This document shows positions 7,940-16,939 of a DNA stretch of 64,000 bases, one piece after another. Numbering within the stretch: the first letter of the stretch is position 1; every line of letters starts with the position of its first letter. The stretch covers positions 124,001 to 188,000 of the forward strand of contig NZ_JAKSYG010000256.1 in NCBI RefSeq assembly GCF_022829725.1. The letters are read 5' to 3'. Source of the DNA: Methylobacterium sp. E-005 (lineage in GTDB: Bacteria; Pseudomonadota; Alphaproteobacteria; Rhizobiales; Beijerinckiaceae). A model generated the notes under the pieces. The model ran no database searches. It was not told the origin of the DNA and saw only the letters and a list, made by a program, of their open reading frames with translations. Position numbers and translations under genes: made by a program.

Positions 7940-8316
7940 GTCATTCTCCTCTGCGGACAGGATCTCCTAGCGGTTTCTCCGCCCCCATGCGCGCCCGCGC
8001 GGCGACGGGGCGCACCTCGTGAAAGCGCTGAGTTAGGGTCGACATTTCAGCAACATTGTTGCAAAGTTGTGTGTGCTTAAACTACAAGATGTAATATTCG
8101 ACTTGCAGAGCTTGATAACTTGGTGTCCTACTGTGTCGCGGCCGGTATGTTCCGCAGATCGGCGCTATGCCCTCGGCGAACTCAAAGCCGCACGATCCTA
8201 TGTCATGACTTCGGAAGGTGGGACGGACGGTGAAGCGGCGCGACGGTGAGGGGGAGACGGCGCGTCCGCAATCGGATGCACTCACCTCCGGCGAGAGGGA
8301 GACGTCGGGTCAGGCG
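7940..8316. promoter_or_regulatory. Divergent control region, monooxygenase / XRE regulator
   Basis: A 377-bp divergent spacer with an AT-richer core at about 8040-8130. It includes the 5-1-5 dyad CAACATTGTTG at 8051-8061. It presumably carries promoters in both directions. I could not match it to an Irr or RirA iron box. Confidence 0.4.
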
Positions 8317-8724
8317 ATGCCGAAGCAGACGACGGATGTCGATCGCTTGGTCGGTATCCGGATCACCGCGCTGCGGAAGGCCCGAGGCATGAGCCAGACC
8401 GCGCTGGGCAATGCGGTGGGCGTCACCTTCCAGCAGGTGCAGAAATACGAGAAGGGTCAGAACCGGGTCGGCGCCGGGCGGCTTCGCGAAATCGCGCGCC
8501 TTCTCGATGTCCCGGTCTCGGCCTTCTTTGAGGAGAGCGAGCCGCGCGCCAATACTCAGGAAGACGTGTTCGGCTTCCTCAGTGGTCAAGGGGCGATCGA
8601 GTTGCTGCGCGCCTACGCACAGATCGAAGATGAGCAGATGCGCCGCGACGTGCTCGCGCTGGTCCGCAGCGCCGCCCGCCTCGCCCAGTCCCGCACGACC
8701 GCGCCGCCGAGCGATCTCGCGTAG
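8317..8724 (+). CDS. XRE-family helix-turn-helix regulator
   Basis: A 135-residue cytoplasmic DNA-binding protein. The HTH (about residues 12-66) reads RKARGMSQTALGNAVGVTFQQVQKYEKGQNRVGAGRL, the form common in Rhizobiales single-domain XRE regulators. It is followed by a short acidic helical tail (about 85-120). The start at 8317 (MPKQTTDVDRLVG) is chosen because family members begin just before the HTH. An in-frame GTG at 8218 would add 33 low-complexity residues. The target is unknown. It is divergent from the heme monooxygenase gene and convergent with cobB. Confidence 0.8.
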   Translation: MPKQTTDVDRLVGIRITALRKARGMSQTALGNAVGVTFQQVQKYEKGQNRVGAGRLREIARLLDVPVSAFFEESEPRANTQEDVFGFLSGQGAIELLRAYAQIEDEQMRRDVLALVRSAARLAQSRTTAPPSDLA

Positions 8725-8786
8725 GACCGGCGCTCTCCGGCCCCCACGCGACTGTTGAACGCCTCTTCGCCGCCGGTGGAGCGCGC

Positions 8787-8850
8787 GAGGCCGAAGGTTC
8801 GACTCTCCCTAGCGCCCGCCCTTCGGGTCGAGTCCGCCTTCGGTGGCCTC
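8787..8850. terminator. Possible bidirectional hairpin between the XRE gene and cobB
   Basis: GAGGCC-GAAGG (8787-8797) pairs with CCTTCGGTGGCCTC (8837-8850), with an inner GACTC/GAGTC pair. It lies in the 133-bp convergent gap. There is no clear T tract, so a termination role is only plausible. Confidence 0.3.
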
Positions 8851-8857
8851 GGACAGC

Positions 8858-10177
8858 TCAGGCCGGATCCTGGGCGATCAGGTGGAAGAAGCTGCCCGAT
8901 ACGGTGCCGACCCGGTGCCCGGCGAAGCCGAGATCGGATCCCTCCGCATCCGTGACATGGGCAAGGGCGTCCGGTTCCGGGGCTGACGGCGAGAGTTCGC
9001 TGGCATAGTGGAACTCGTGGCCGATGAGGCGCGTCCCGCGCCGGCCGAGCAGCCCGTCGCCGCTCAGGCGCGCCACCCGGTAGCCGAGATGAAGCTTGCG
9101 GCGGTGGTATGAGGTCGCCACCGGGAGGAGATCCGCCATGGGGTGCGTGACACCCTCCGCGTCCTCCAGGGAACGTCCGAGGACCATGTAGCCGCCGCAC
9201 TCGCCGTGGATCGGTCGGGTCCGCGCGAAAACGCGCAGGCCCTCGAGGAAGGTGGCAGCGCCGGCAAGCCGGCCGGCATACAACTCAGGGTAGCCGCCCG
9301 GCAACCAGCAGACGTCGCAATCTGACGACGGCGGCTCATCCTCGAGCGGCGAGAACGGGATCAATTCGGCACCGGCCATGCGCCAACCGGTTTCCAGATG
9401 CGGATAGAGGAAACTGAACGCGGCATCCCGGGCCACCGCGATACGCTGGCCGGGCGGCGGGGGTAGGGCGCCCCTCACATCCGGCACGGCGCCGGCGGCC
9501 GCGGCCACAACCGCGTCGAGATCGATCCCGGCCGCCGCGAGGTCGGCGAGCCGGTCGAGCCGCGCCTCCAGATCGGCGGTCTCCCCAGCCTGAACGAGGC
9601 CGAGGTGACGCTCCGGCAGGACGAGTTGCGCGTCCCGCATCAGCGCGCCGAGCACCGGGAGCCCGGCACGCGCCATCCCGGCTTCCACGAGGCGGCGATG
9701 CCGCGCACTCGCCACCTTGTTCAGGATGACCCCCGCGATCGTTACCCGCGGATCGTAGAGCCGGCAGCCCAGGGCCACGGCGGCAGCCGATTGCGCCGCC
9801 CCGGAGACGTCCACCACCAGCACCACGGGCCAGCCGTAGCGGGCGGCGATGTCGGCATTGGCCCCCGTCCGGCTCTCGGCGGCCCGGACTCCGTCGAACA
9901 GGCCCATGGAGCCCTCGGCGATCACGAGGTCGGCATCGGCCGTGGTTGCGCGAGCCAGCGTGTCGAGCAGGGGCGGCACCATGGCGAAACTGTCGAGGTT
10001 GAAGCTCGGCCGGCCGGTCGCCGCCTGATGGAAGGCCGGATCGATATAGTCCGGGCCGCATTTGGCGGCGCGCACCCGCAGGCCCCGCCGCGTGAGCGCC
10101 CGCATCAGCGCAAGGGCCACGGTCGTCTTGCCGGAACTCGAACGCGGCGCCGCGATGAGGAGGCCGGGGGCGCTCAC
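8858..10177 (-). CDS. cobB: Cobyrinate a,c-diamide synthase CobB/CbiA
   Basis: ATP- and glutamine-dependent amidation of hydrogenobyrinic acid on the a and c side chains, 439 residues. The N-terminal P-loop-like dethiobiotin synthase fold starts LLIAAPRSSSGKTTVALAL. The C-terminal class I glutamine amidotransferase domain has the nucleophile Cys327 in HGECGGYM and a His near the end in GTVSGSFFH. It is the last gene of cobL-cobE-cobM-cobB; its start overlaps the cobM stop by four bases. In the aerobic pathway its substrate is hydrogenobyrinate, consistent with CobG and CobN in the same cluster. Confidence 0.94.
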   Translation of the reverse strand: MSAPGLLIAAPRSSSGKTTVALALMRALTRRGLRVRAAKCGPDYIDPAFHQAATGRPSFNLDSFAMVPPLLDTLARATTADADLVIAEGSMGLFDGVRAAESRTGANADIAARYGWPVVLVVDVSGAAQSAAAVALGCRLYDPRVTIAGVILNKVASARHRRLVEAGMARAGLPVLGALMRDAQLVLPERHLGLVQAGETADLEARLDRLADLAAAGIDLDAVVAAAAGAVPDVRGALPPPPGQRIAVARDAAFSFLYPHLETGWRMAGAELIPFSPLEDEPPSSDCDVCWLPGGYPELYAGRLAGAATFLEGLRVFARTRPIHGECGGYMVLGRSLEDAEGVTHPMADLLPVATSYHRRKLHLGYRVARLSGDGLLGRRGTRLIGHEFHYASELSPSAPEPDALAHVTDAEGSDLGFAGHRVGTVSGSFFHLIAQDPA

Positions 10178-10950
10178 GTCCGCCCTCCGACCGTACCGCC
10201 TGGCCGGTAACGCCGGTCGTATGCGGCCGCGTAAAGCGCGCTCTCGCGGAATCCCTCAGCGCCGAGCGCCGGGCCTACCAGGATCAGCGCCGTGCGTTCG
10301 AGACCGGCTTCCGCCACACGGGCCGGCAGGCTGGCGAGATCGGCGGTCAGGACCCGCTCGTCGGGCCAGGAGGCGCGGAACACCGCCGCGGCCGGACAGG
10401 ATGGCCCGTAGAAGGGGATCAGTTCGGCGGCGACCCGCTCGACCACGTGAATCGAGAGATGGATCGCCAGCGTGGCGCCGGTCGCCGCGAAGGCCGCCAG
10501 GGTCTCGCGCTCCGGCATGGCGCTCGCCCGGCCGGAGGTGCGGGTGAGGATCACTGATTGCGCCACACCCGGCACGGTGAGTTCCTTCCGCAGCAGCGCC
10601 GCCGCGGCCGCAAAGGCGGGGACGCCGGGCGTCACCGTGTAGGGGATGCCCAGTCCGTCGAGCCGGCGCATCTGCTCCGCCAGCGCGCTCCAGATCGACA
10701 GATCGCCCGAATGCAGCCGCGCCACGTCGTGGCCGGCTTCGTGCGCCGCCGCGATCTCGGCCATGATGGCGTCAAGGTCGAGGGGGGCGGTGTCGATGAT
10801 CCGGGCGCCCGGCGGACACCAGCCGAGGATCTCCGGCGCCACGAGGGATCCGGCGTACAGGCAGACCGGGCAGGCGGCGACGCGGTCGCGGCCCCGGACC
10901 GTGATGAGGTCGGCCGCGCCGGGCCCTGCGCCGATGAAGTGGACGGTCAT
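10174..10950 (-). CDS. cobM: Precorrin-4 C11-methyltransferase CobM
   Basis: SAM-dependent methylation of precorrin-4 at C11 to give precorrin-5, 258 residues. It opens with the tetrapyrrole methylase loop VHFIGAGPGAADLITVRG. It also carries the CobM-type blocks CLYAGSLV, ARLHSGDLSIW, PYTVTPGVPAFAAAAA and TRTSGRASAMP. Both ends overlap neighbours by four bases (cobE upstream, cobB downstream), so the four genes are almost certainly co-translated. Confidence 0.95.
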   Translation of the reverse strand: MTVHFIGAGPGAADLITVRGRDRVAACPVCLYAGSLVAPEILGWCPPGARIIDTAPLDLDAIMAEIAAAHEAGHDVARLHSGDLSIWSALAEQMRRLDGLGIPYTVTPGVPAFAAAAALLRKELTVPGVAQSVILTRTSGRASAMPERETLAAFAATGATLAIHLSIHVVERVAAELIPFYGPSCPAAAVFRASWPDERVLTADLASLPARVAEAGLERTALILVGPALGAEGFRESALYAAAYDRRYRPGGTVGGRT

Positions 10951-11351
10951 GCTGCCGGTATCGTGCTCTGGCCGACGGCGAGCGCGCAGGTTGCACCGGC
11001 GCTCGCGATCCGGGGAAGGGTGAGCCGGCTGCCCGGACCGGCCGCTGCGAGAGCCGCGGCCTCCGCCAGGGAACCGACGCCGCGCAGGTGCTCGATCCGC
11101 GCCGAGCGGGTGACGAGTTCGGCATCGCGGGCCGCCAGCGCCTCAGGGTCGATGGGGCAGGGCGACAGGCTGAAGCGCGCCGCGGCCTGAGCGATCGCCG
11201 GCTCGCAGGTCCGGTCGGCCGCCGTAGCGATAGCCGTCAGGTCGCGCGGTCCGGCGCCGACATGCAAAAGAGCCCGGGTGATCAGCGCCGCGATCTCGTC
11301 GGCTCCGGTGCCGCGGCGAAAACCGATTCCGGCGGCGAGAAGATTGGTCAT
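10947..11351 (-). CDS. cobE: CobE (CbiG C-terminal-like) cobalamin biosynthesis protein
   Basis: 134-residue protein related to the C-terminal part of CbiG; in the aerobic pathway CobE is associated with the precorrin-5/6 step. It starts MTNLLAAGIGFRRGTGADEIAALI and contains the CobE pattern LTAIATAADRTCEPAIAQAAARF followed by VGSLAEAAALAAAG and a terminal ATCALAV. The ATG at 11351 overlaps the cobL stop (ATGA). Its biochemical role is poorly defined in the family. No CobF gene is seen in the window. Confidence 0.85.
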   Translation of the reverse strand: MTNLLAAGIGFRRGTGADEIAALITRALLHVGAGPRDLTAIATAADRTCEPAIAQAAARFSLSPCPIDPEALAARDAELVTRSARIEHLRGVGSLAEAAALAAAGPGSRLTLPRIASAGATCALAVGQSTIPAA

Positions 11352-12580
11352 GGCTTGGTCCAGGCCCATTGGGTCACCGGCATCGCCGGCCGCCAGCCGT
11401 GCAGGCCCCCCACCGGGCTCGCACGCTCGACGGACAAGCGGCGCAGGTTGCCACCCCATGTCGCAAAGGCCCCGAGCAGGGCCGCTTCGCCCTCCAGCGT
11501 CACCGCGTTGGCGACGCAGCGCCCGCCCGGCTTGAGGGCCGCCAGGGCTGCCGACAGCACACCCGGCTCCGAGACGCCGCCGCCGATGAACACCGCGTCC
11601 GGCTCGGGCAGGCCGGCCAGCGCATCCGGCGCGGTGCCCGTCACCACGGTGAGGTCCGGCGCGCCGAGGTGTTCGGCATTGCGCCGGATGCGCTCGGCCC
11701 GGTCCGGGCGCACTTCGATCGCGACGGCGCGCAGGCTGGGATGGCGCAGCATCCACTCGATGGTGATCGAGCCGGCACCGGCCCCGATATCCCACAGGAG
11801 CAGGCCAGGATGGGGACGCAGGGCCGCCAGGGTGAGCGCCCGGATCTCGGCCTTGGTGAGCTGCCCGTCATTCTCGAACAGGGCATCGTCGAGCCCCGGC
11901 GCAAGGGGCAGCGCGAACCCGGTACCGGCCACGGTGATCGCCACGGTATTGAGCGGATCGATGTCGGCGAGATCGAAGGCGTCGGCGCGCGCCGCGCGGA
12001 TCCGCTCGCGCGGGCCACCCATCGCTTCCAGGACTGTCACGGCGGATGACCCGAAGCCGCGCTCGGTGAGGAGCGCCGCCAGCGCCCCCGGTGTGGTGCC
12101 GTCCCACGACAGGACCAGCAGCCGGGCCCCCGGCTGGAGTTGCGGCACGATCCGCGCGAGGGCCCGGCCGTGGAGGGTCACGAGGCCGCACTCGGCCAGC
12201 GGCCAGCCGAGGCGCGCGCAGGCGAGGCTGAACGCCGATGGTTGCGGGAAGGCGCGGATCTCGGCAGGCGGGACCAGCCGGGCGATCTCGGCGCCGATGC
12301 CATAATGGAACGGATCACCGGTCGCCAGGATGCAGGTGGGCCGGCCCCGGCGGGCGAGGATCTCCGGATAGGCCGTGTGGATCGGGCGCGGCCATGGCCG
12401 GCCCTCGGCCTGCAGGGGGCCGGCCAAGGCGAAGTGGCGGCTGCCGCCGTAGACCACCTGGGCCGCGTCGAGCGCGGCGGCGGCGGCAGGGGCGAGGCCA
12501 GACCGACCATCCTCGCCGATGCCGATGATCGACAGCCAGCGTCCCGGTGCGTCCCGGCTCGACAGGGCCTCACCGCTCAT
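11348..12580 (-). CDS. cobL: Precorrin-6Y C5,15-methyltransferase (decarboxylating) CobL
   Basis: Bifunctional enzyme methylating C5 and C15 and decarboxylating the C12 acetate, about 410 residues. The N-terminal CbiE-like tetrapyrrole methylase half begins WLSIIGIGEDGRSGL. The C-terminal CbiT-like half is a class I methyltransferase with LLLWDIGAGAGSITIEWML. The start is placed at 12580 because residues shortly after it match the family N-terminus. An ATG at 12595 is also in frame. Its start lies head to head with cobK, leaving no intergenic space, so its promoter must lie inside cobK. Confidence 0.93.
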   Translation of the reverse strand: MSGEALSSRDAPGRWLSIIGIGEDGRSGLAPAAAAALDAAQVVYGGSRHFALAGPLQAEGRPWPRPIHTAYPEILARRGRPTCILATGDPFHYGIGAEIARLVPPAEIRAFPQPSAFSLACARLGWPLAECGLVTLHGRALARIVPQLQPGARLLVLSWDGTTPGALAALLTERGFGSSAVTVLEAMGGPRERIRAARADAFDLADIDPLNTVAITVAGTGFALPLAPGLDDALFENDGQLTKAEIRALTLAALRPHPGLLLWDIGAGAGSITIEWMLRHPSLRAVAIEVRPDRAERIRRNAEHLGAPDLTVVTGTAPDALAGLPEPDAVFIGGGVSEPGVLSAALAALKPGGRCVANAVTLEGEAALLGAFATWGGNLRRLSVERASPVGGLHGWRPAMPVTQWAWTKP

Positions 12581-12593
12581 GGACAAGGCCACC

Positions 12594-13373
12594 ATGACGG
12601 ACGGTGTGACGCGGATCCTCATCCTCGGCGGGACCGGTGAGGCCAGCGCCCTGGGGCGCGCGCTCGCCGGGCGGGACGACGTGTCGGTGATGCTGTCGCT
12701 GGCCGGCCGAACCGCCGCGCCGAAGCCTGAGCCGGTTCCGACCCGGAGCGGCGGGTTCGGGGGCGCCGAGGGCCTCGCGCAGTACCTGCGGACGGAACGG
12801 TTCGACCGCCTGATCGATGCCACGCATCCCTTCGCGGCCCGGATCTCGGACAACGCCGCACGGGCGGCGGTCCTCGCGGGTGTGCCGCTGCTGGCAATCC
12901 GCCGTCCGGGTTGGAGCCCCATGCCCGGCGACGACTGGACCGAGGTCGAGAGCATCCCGGCCGCCGCTGCGGCGCTCGGCCCCGAACCCCGGCGCGTGTT
13001 CCTGACGGTCGGCCGGCAGGAGGCCGGCGCCTTCGCGGTGGCGCCGCAGCACGCCTATTGGGCGCGCACGGTCGAACCGCTGGGCGACCTTCTGCCGGTG
13101 CCCCATCTCACGGCCATCGAGGCGCGCGGGCCGTTCGACGCGGACGCCGAGGCAACGCTGATGCGACAGGCTGGCATCCAGATCGTGGTCACCAAGAACT
13201 CGGGCGGGGCGGCCACTTACGGCAAGATCGCGGCGGCGCGCGCGCTGGCAATTCCCGTGGTGATGGTGCGCCGACCGGTGAAGCCCGACGTGCCGAGCGT
13301 GCCCGACGCGTCCGGCGCGCTGCGCTGGCTGGGGGCCGATGCTCACGCGGCCTCGACCTTGCGCGCGGTGTAG
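12594..13373 (+). CDS. cobK: Precorrin-6A reductase CobK
   Basis: NADPH-dependent reduction of the precorrin-6A macrocycle, 259 residues. It starts MTDGVTRILILGGTGEASALGRAL with the expected nucleotide loop. It also has the CbiJ/CobK blocks DATHPFAARISDNAARA, RRVFLTVGRQE and VVTKNSGGAATYGKIAAA. The ATG at 12594 is preceded by AAGG and preferred over 12579. It is the only cob gene on the forward strand: head to head with cobL and tail to tail with cobJ (31-bp overlap of coding ends). The product appears complete, so the inversion has not inactivated it. Confidence 0.93.
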   Translation: MTDGVTRILILGGTGEASALGRALAGRDDVSVMLSLAGRTAAPKPEPVPTRSGGFGGAEGLAQYLRTERFDRLIDATHPFAARISDNAARAAVLAGVPLLAIRRPGWSPMPGDDWTEVESIPAAAAALGPEPRRVFLTVGRQEAGAFAVAPQHAYWARTVEPLGDLLPVPHLTAIEARGPFDADAEATLMRQAGIQIVVTKNSGGAATYGKIAAARALAIPVVMVRRPVKPDVPSVPDASGALRWLGADAHAASTLRAV

Positions 13374-14101
13374 ACGAAGGGCAGGCGTCCGTCCCGGGGG
13401 ATCAGGCGCGTGGTCGATGCCCCGAGGATCACCATGGTGGCCATGTCGGCGGGGGCGGATGGCGCTTCGGCCAGCGTCGTCACGCGGATCGCCTCGTCGG
13501 GCCGGCTGATCGCGCGGGCGAACATCACCGGCGTCCCCGGTTCGCGGATACCCGCCGCGATCTCCAAGGCGGCGCCGAGCTGCCAGGGCCGGGCGGTCGA
13601 GATCGGGTTGTAGAGGGCCACGACCAGATCGGCGCGCAGCACCGCCTCCAGCCGGGCGGTCACCACCGGCCAGGGCTTCAGATTGTCCGAGAGCGAGAGG
13701 GCGCAGAAATCGCCGCCGAGCGGGGCGCCCAGTCGGGCCGCAGCCGCCAGCATCGCGGTGATCCCGGGCTCGACCGTGATAGCGAGGTCACGCCAGCCGG
13801 GCTCGCCGTGCTCCACCGCCTCGAAGACGGCCGCCGCCATCGCGAACACGCCGGGATCGCCGCCCGAAACCACGGCGACCCGCCGGCCGGCGGCGGCGAG
13901 CTGCAGGGCATGGCGTGCGCGATCGACCTCGACGCGGTTGTCACTGGCGTGCCGGGTCAGGCCCGGCCGCTCCGGCACCCGGGCGACGTAGGGGTAATAG
14001 CCGACGATGTCGTCCGCGGCGTCCAAAGCCCGGCGGGCGGATCCGGTCAGCAGACTTTCGTCGCCCGGGCCGAGGCCGATCACCGTCAGGCTGCCGCTCA
14101 C
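13343..14101 (-). CDS. cobJ: Precorrin-3B C17-methyltransferase CobJ
   Basis: Ring-contracting methyltransferase, 252 residues. The tetrapyrrole methylase loop is LTVIGLGPGDESLLTGSARRAL. Further family blocks are GYYPYVARV, AVVSGGDPGVFAMAAAV and ALYNPISTARPWQL. The GTG at 14101 is chosen because it overlaps the cobI stop (GTGA) and gives the normal N-terminus. It is the last gene of the riboswitch-led reverse operon and its 3' end overlaps the convergent cobK by 31 bp. Confidence 0.95.
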   Translation of the reverse strand: MSGSLTVIGLGPGDESLLTGSARRALDAADDIVGYYPYVARVPERPGLTRHASDNRVEVDRARHALQLAAAGRRVAVVSGGDPGVFAMAAAVFEAVEHGEPGWRDLAITVEPGITAMLAAAARLGAPLGGDFCALSLSDNLKPWPVVTARLEAVLRADLVVALYNPISTARPWQLGAALEIAAGIREPGTPVMFARAISRPDEAIRVTTLAEAPSAPADMATMVILGASTTRLIPRDGRLPFVYTARKVEAA

Positions 14102-14877
14102 GGCCGACGCCCCTCGCCGGGCAGCAGGACCATCGAGAAATACGGCGCGGCATCGTCGGCCTTGTCGGCCAGCATGACGACCCGTTCGCCCGCCATCGTG
14201 CCGCGCTCGACATAGACCGCCCGTGCGAGGAGCCCCGCGGCTTCGAGTGCCGCGCGCACCTTCGGCAAATGGCGGCCGAGCTTCATCACCACGGCGGCGT
14301 CGGTTCCGCGCAGGCGCTCGGTGAGGACATCGAGCGGCAGGGTTGCGGGCAGAACGGTCAGGACGTCGTCGCCCCAGGTGATCGGCGTCCCGGCCCGGGT
14401 CCAGCAGCCCGACATGCCGGTGACGCCCGGGACCACCTCCACGGGGAAGCGGTCCTTCAGGCGCCGCCACAGGTGCATGAACGAGCCGTAGAAGAACGGA
14501 TCGCCCTCCGACAGGATCGCCACGTCCCGCCCGGCGCCGAGATGATCGGCAAGCCGGCCGGCCGCGTCGTCGTAGAACCTGGCCAGAGCCGCAACGTAAT
14601 CCGGGTGCTCCGGGAGGATCTCGGTCGTGTAGGGATAGGCGAGCGCCAACTCGCGGTCGGGATCGCACAGGATTGCGTCCGCGATGGTGCGGGCGTTGCC
14701 GCGCTTGCCCCGCTTGCAGAAATGCACCAGCACCGGCGCGCGCATCAGGATGCGCTGCGCCTTGACGGTCAGCAGGTCCGGATCGCCAGGACCCATACCG
14801 ACTCCATAGAGCGTGCCGGTGATTGCGGCCGCGGGTAGCGTCTCGGTCGGCGCGTCGAGCCGTTCGAACCCGTCCAT
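14098..14877 (-). CDS. cobI: Precorrin-2 C20-methyltransferase CobI
   Basis: Converts precorrin-2 to precorrin-3A using SAM, 259 residues. It has the methylase loop GTLYGVGMGPGDPDLLTVKA, then the CobI-type VLVHFCKRGKRGNARTIA, YPYTTEI, ILSEGDPFFYGSFMHLW and VPGVTGMSGCW. The ATG at 14877 shares a base with the cobH stop (TGATG), a re-initiation arrangement. The substrate-entry residues match the aerobic/shared CobI/CbiL group. The product feeds directly into CobG from the same operon. Confidence 0.95.
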   Translation of the reverse strand: MDGFERLDAPTETLPAAAITGTLYGVGMGPGDPDLLTVKAQRILMRAPVLVHFCKRGKRGNARTIADAILCDPDRELALAYPYTTEILPEHPDYVAALARFYDDAAGRLADHLGAGRDVAILSEGDPFFYGSFMHLWRRLKDRFPVEVVPGVTGMSGCWTRAGTPITWGDDVLTVLPATLPLDVLTERLRGTDAAVVMKLGRHLPKVRAALEAAGLLARAVYVERGTMAGERVVMLADKADDAAPYFSMVLLPGEGRRP

Positions 14878-15566
14878 CACTCGACCTCGCTGGCGAGCGC
14901 ATTGACGGCGGCAGCCGTCATGGCGCTGCCGCCGCGCCGCCCGTGGACGACCACGAACGGTACCCGGCCGTCCCGGGCCAGCGCGTCCTTGGACTCCGCG
15001 GCGCCGACGAAGCCGACCGGAATGCCGATCACCGCGGCGGGCGGCGCCACGCCCGCGTCGAGCAGTTCCAGCAGGCGGAACAAGGCGGTCGGCGCATTGC
15101 CGACCGCCACAACGCTGCCCGGCAGATGCTCCCGCCACAACTCCATGGCGGCGGCCGAGCGGGTGGTGCCGAGGGCTTGGGCGAGGTCCGGAACGTGGGG
15201 ATCGCCCAGCGTGCAGAGCACCGGATTGGCGGCGGGCAAGCGTGCCCGTGTGACGCCGTCAGCGACCATGCGGACATCGCAGAGGATCGGCGCCCCGGCC
15301 TGGAGCGCGGCGACGCCGGCCTCGGCGAAATCGTCCGACATCTCCACGTCGGCAGGAAGGTCGGTCATGCCGCAGGCGTGGATCATGCGCACGACCACGC
15401 GTTCGGCGGCGCCGGTCCAGCGGGTGAGATCGGCCTCGGCGCGGATCATCGCGAAGGAGCGCGCATAGATGGCACCGCCATCGCGGATGTAATCGTAGCG
15501 GGAGGGGGGCTCCTGGGCCGCCGGTTCCGATCCTGCCTGGCGCAGGGCATTCAGGCTCGCGCTCAT
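14877..15566 (-). CDS. cobH: Precorrin-8X methylmutase CobH
   Basis: Moves the C11 methyl group to C12 to give hydrogenobyrinic acid, 229 residues. The catalytic histidine is His63 in VVRMIHACGMTD. The preceding YDYIRDGGAIYARSFAMIRAEADL and the glycine-rich PAAVIGIPVGFVGAAESK are family blocks. Its start overlaps the cobG stop by four bases. The first 20 residues are longer than in many CobH proteins but no alternative start looks better. Confidence 0.95.
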   Translation of the reverse strand: MSASLNALRQAGSEPAAQEPPSRYDYIRDGGAIYARSFAMIRAEADLTRWTGAAERVVVRMIHACGMTDLPADVEMSDDFAEAGVAALQAGAPILCDVRMVADGVTRARLPAANPVLCTLGDPHVPDLAQALGTTRSAAAMELWREHLPGSVVAVGNAPTALFRLLELLDAGVAPPAAVIGIPVGFVGAAESKDALARDGRVPFVVVHGRRGGSAMTAAAVNALASEVE

Positions 15567-16939
15567 GCCGGTCTTCCGTCTCCCCCATCATCTGGCCAAG
15601 CCATATTCGGCGCGAACGCCGCAGCAAGCCCACCAGTCTTGGCCCTTCCTAACCGGTCCAGAACGGCCTCGATAGGGAGGTGTATCGCCGGCTCATCCCC
15701 GGGCGCACCGCCGAGGACGATCCCGTAGCGGCCCTGGCTGCCGATCAGCGTCAGGTCGGCGGGGCCTGGCCGTGCGCAGCCCTTGGCGCAGCCCGAGACA
15801 TGCGCCGCCAGCCCCTGCGCCGCCAGCGGCCGGAAGTCCTGGGCGAGCCGCTCGGCATCGAGGAGCGTCGCCGTTGAGCCGGAGGCGCAGCCCGGCGCGC
15901 CCGTGCAGGCGTCGACGCTGCGTCTTGGATCGTCGGGTGCGACGATGAAGTCCGTCGCGAGGTCCGCCAAAGCCGCGACCGCCGGCACGCCAGCCGAGGC
16001 GAGCAGGACGAAGCCGCGTGTCGGCGAGAGGCGGATCGCGTCTGCCCCGATGGCTTCCGCCGCGGACACGACGCGATCGAGGGCAGCCGCGGTGCAGCGG
16101 CCGAAGGGAGCATCCACGGTGAGCATCTGGACGCTTCCGCTCTCGTCGCGGCCGGTCGCAGGGGCGAACGACACGTCGCGCGTTCCCCCTCCTGCGCAGA
16201 GGGGCAAGGCGGAACGCGTGGCAGGTCCGGTCTGCCGATCCTGATGGCCCACCGCTGCGGCGACCGAATCGAGCAAGGCCGCTCGCTCCGCCTCCGACAG
16301 ATCACGCATCCGCCGGCGGCCGGTGCGCGCGAAGGCCGCGAGCAACGCGGAGACGACGGCCGGCGCTTCGGTCGCGGTACAATCGGTGACGGTGTGCATC
16401 CTATCCGCGGCGGCAATCGCGACGTCGACGAACCCGGCATCGCGGGCCGTCACGAGGCAATCGGCCTCCGGCGCTGTCACGTCCGGGCGCCCCTCGACCA
16501 CGACCAGCGTCTTGGCCGGCAGGCCGGGGATGTCGAGCGCCGCCGCCTCGATCGCCCGGGCGAGCGCCGGCACATCGATCACCTCGGTGGGATCCTGGCC
16601 CGCGCGCGGTTGCGTGAGGGTCAGGCGTTGCGGACCGCCATCGGCGCGCCGATCGCCGAGGCCGGCTTCGGTGAGCAGCCCGGCGAGTGGCGCGCTGCTC
16701 GCCTCGGAAACACCGCGGATCTGAAGATTGGCCCGGGCCGTCAGATCAAGATGGCCATTCCCGAAATGCCGCGCCCCCCGCGCCACGACGCGGGCCTGCT
16801 CCAGCGAGAGCATTCCCAGTGGCGGGTGGACGCGGGCCAGAAGCCCGTCCCCCGTGGGCATCGGGCGGGCGAGGCTGGGGCACCAGCCCCTGCGACTGGG
16901 TGCGTCCGGCAGCATGCGGCGATGCGGGGGCGCGCTCAC
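15563..16939 (-). CDS. cobG: Precorrin-3B synthase CobG
   Basis: Oxygen-dependent monooxygenase with siroheme-type fold and a 4Fe-4S cluster, converting precorrin-3A to precorrin-3B. It marks the aerobic pathway. 458 residues with duplicated nitrite/sulfite-reductase-like halves: GDGLLARVHPPLG and LTARANLQIRGV in the first. The cluster ligands are in ACTGAPGCASG and HVSGCAKGCARP in the second. It overlaps cobN and cobH by four bases at each end. CobG means B12 synthesis here needs molecular oxygen. Confidence 0.93.
   Translation of the reverse strand: MSAPPHRRMLPDAPSRRGWCPSLARPMPTGDGLLARVHPPLGMLSLEQARVVARGARHFGNGHLDLTARANLQIRGVSEASSAPLAGLLTEAGLGDRRADGGPQRLTLTQPRAGQDPTEVIDVPALARAIEAAALDIPGLPAKTLVVVEGRPDVTAPEADCLVTARDAGFVDVAIAAADRMHTVTDCTATEAPAVVSALLAAFARTGRRRMRDLSEAERAALLDSVAAAVGHQDRQTGPATRSALPLCAGGGTRDVSFAPATGRDESGSVQMLTVDAPFGRCTAAALDRVVSAAEAIGADAIRLSPTRGFVLLASAGVPAVAALADLATDFIVAPDDPRRSVDACTGAPGCASGSTATLLDAERLAQDFRPLAAQGLAAHVSGCAKGCARPGPADLTLIGSQGRYGIVLGGAPGDEPAIHLPIEAVLDRLGRAKTGGLAAAFAPNMAWPDDGGDGRPA

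Noticed and set aside
8040..8130. Irr or RirA iron-response box upstream of the HmuQ-like gene
   Set aside because: AT-richer segment with a short CAACA/TGTTG dyad, but it does not match consensus iron boxes I know.
12520..12600. Second cobalamin riboswitch in front of cobL or cobK
   Set aside because: No B12 box or conserved core; the sequence there is coding on both strands.
12594..13373. cobK as a pseudogene because it is inverted
   Set aside because: Full-length frame with all CobK motifs and a ribosome binding site.
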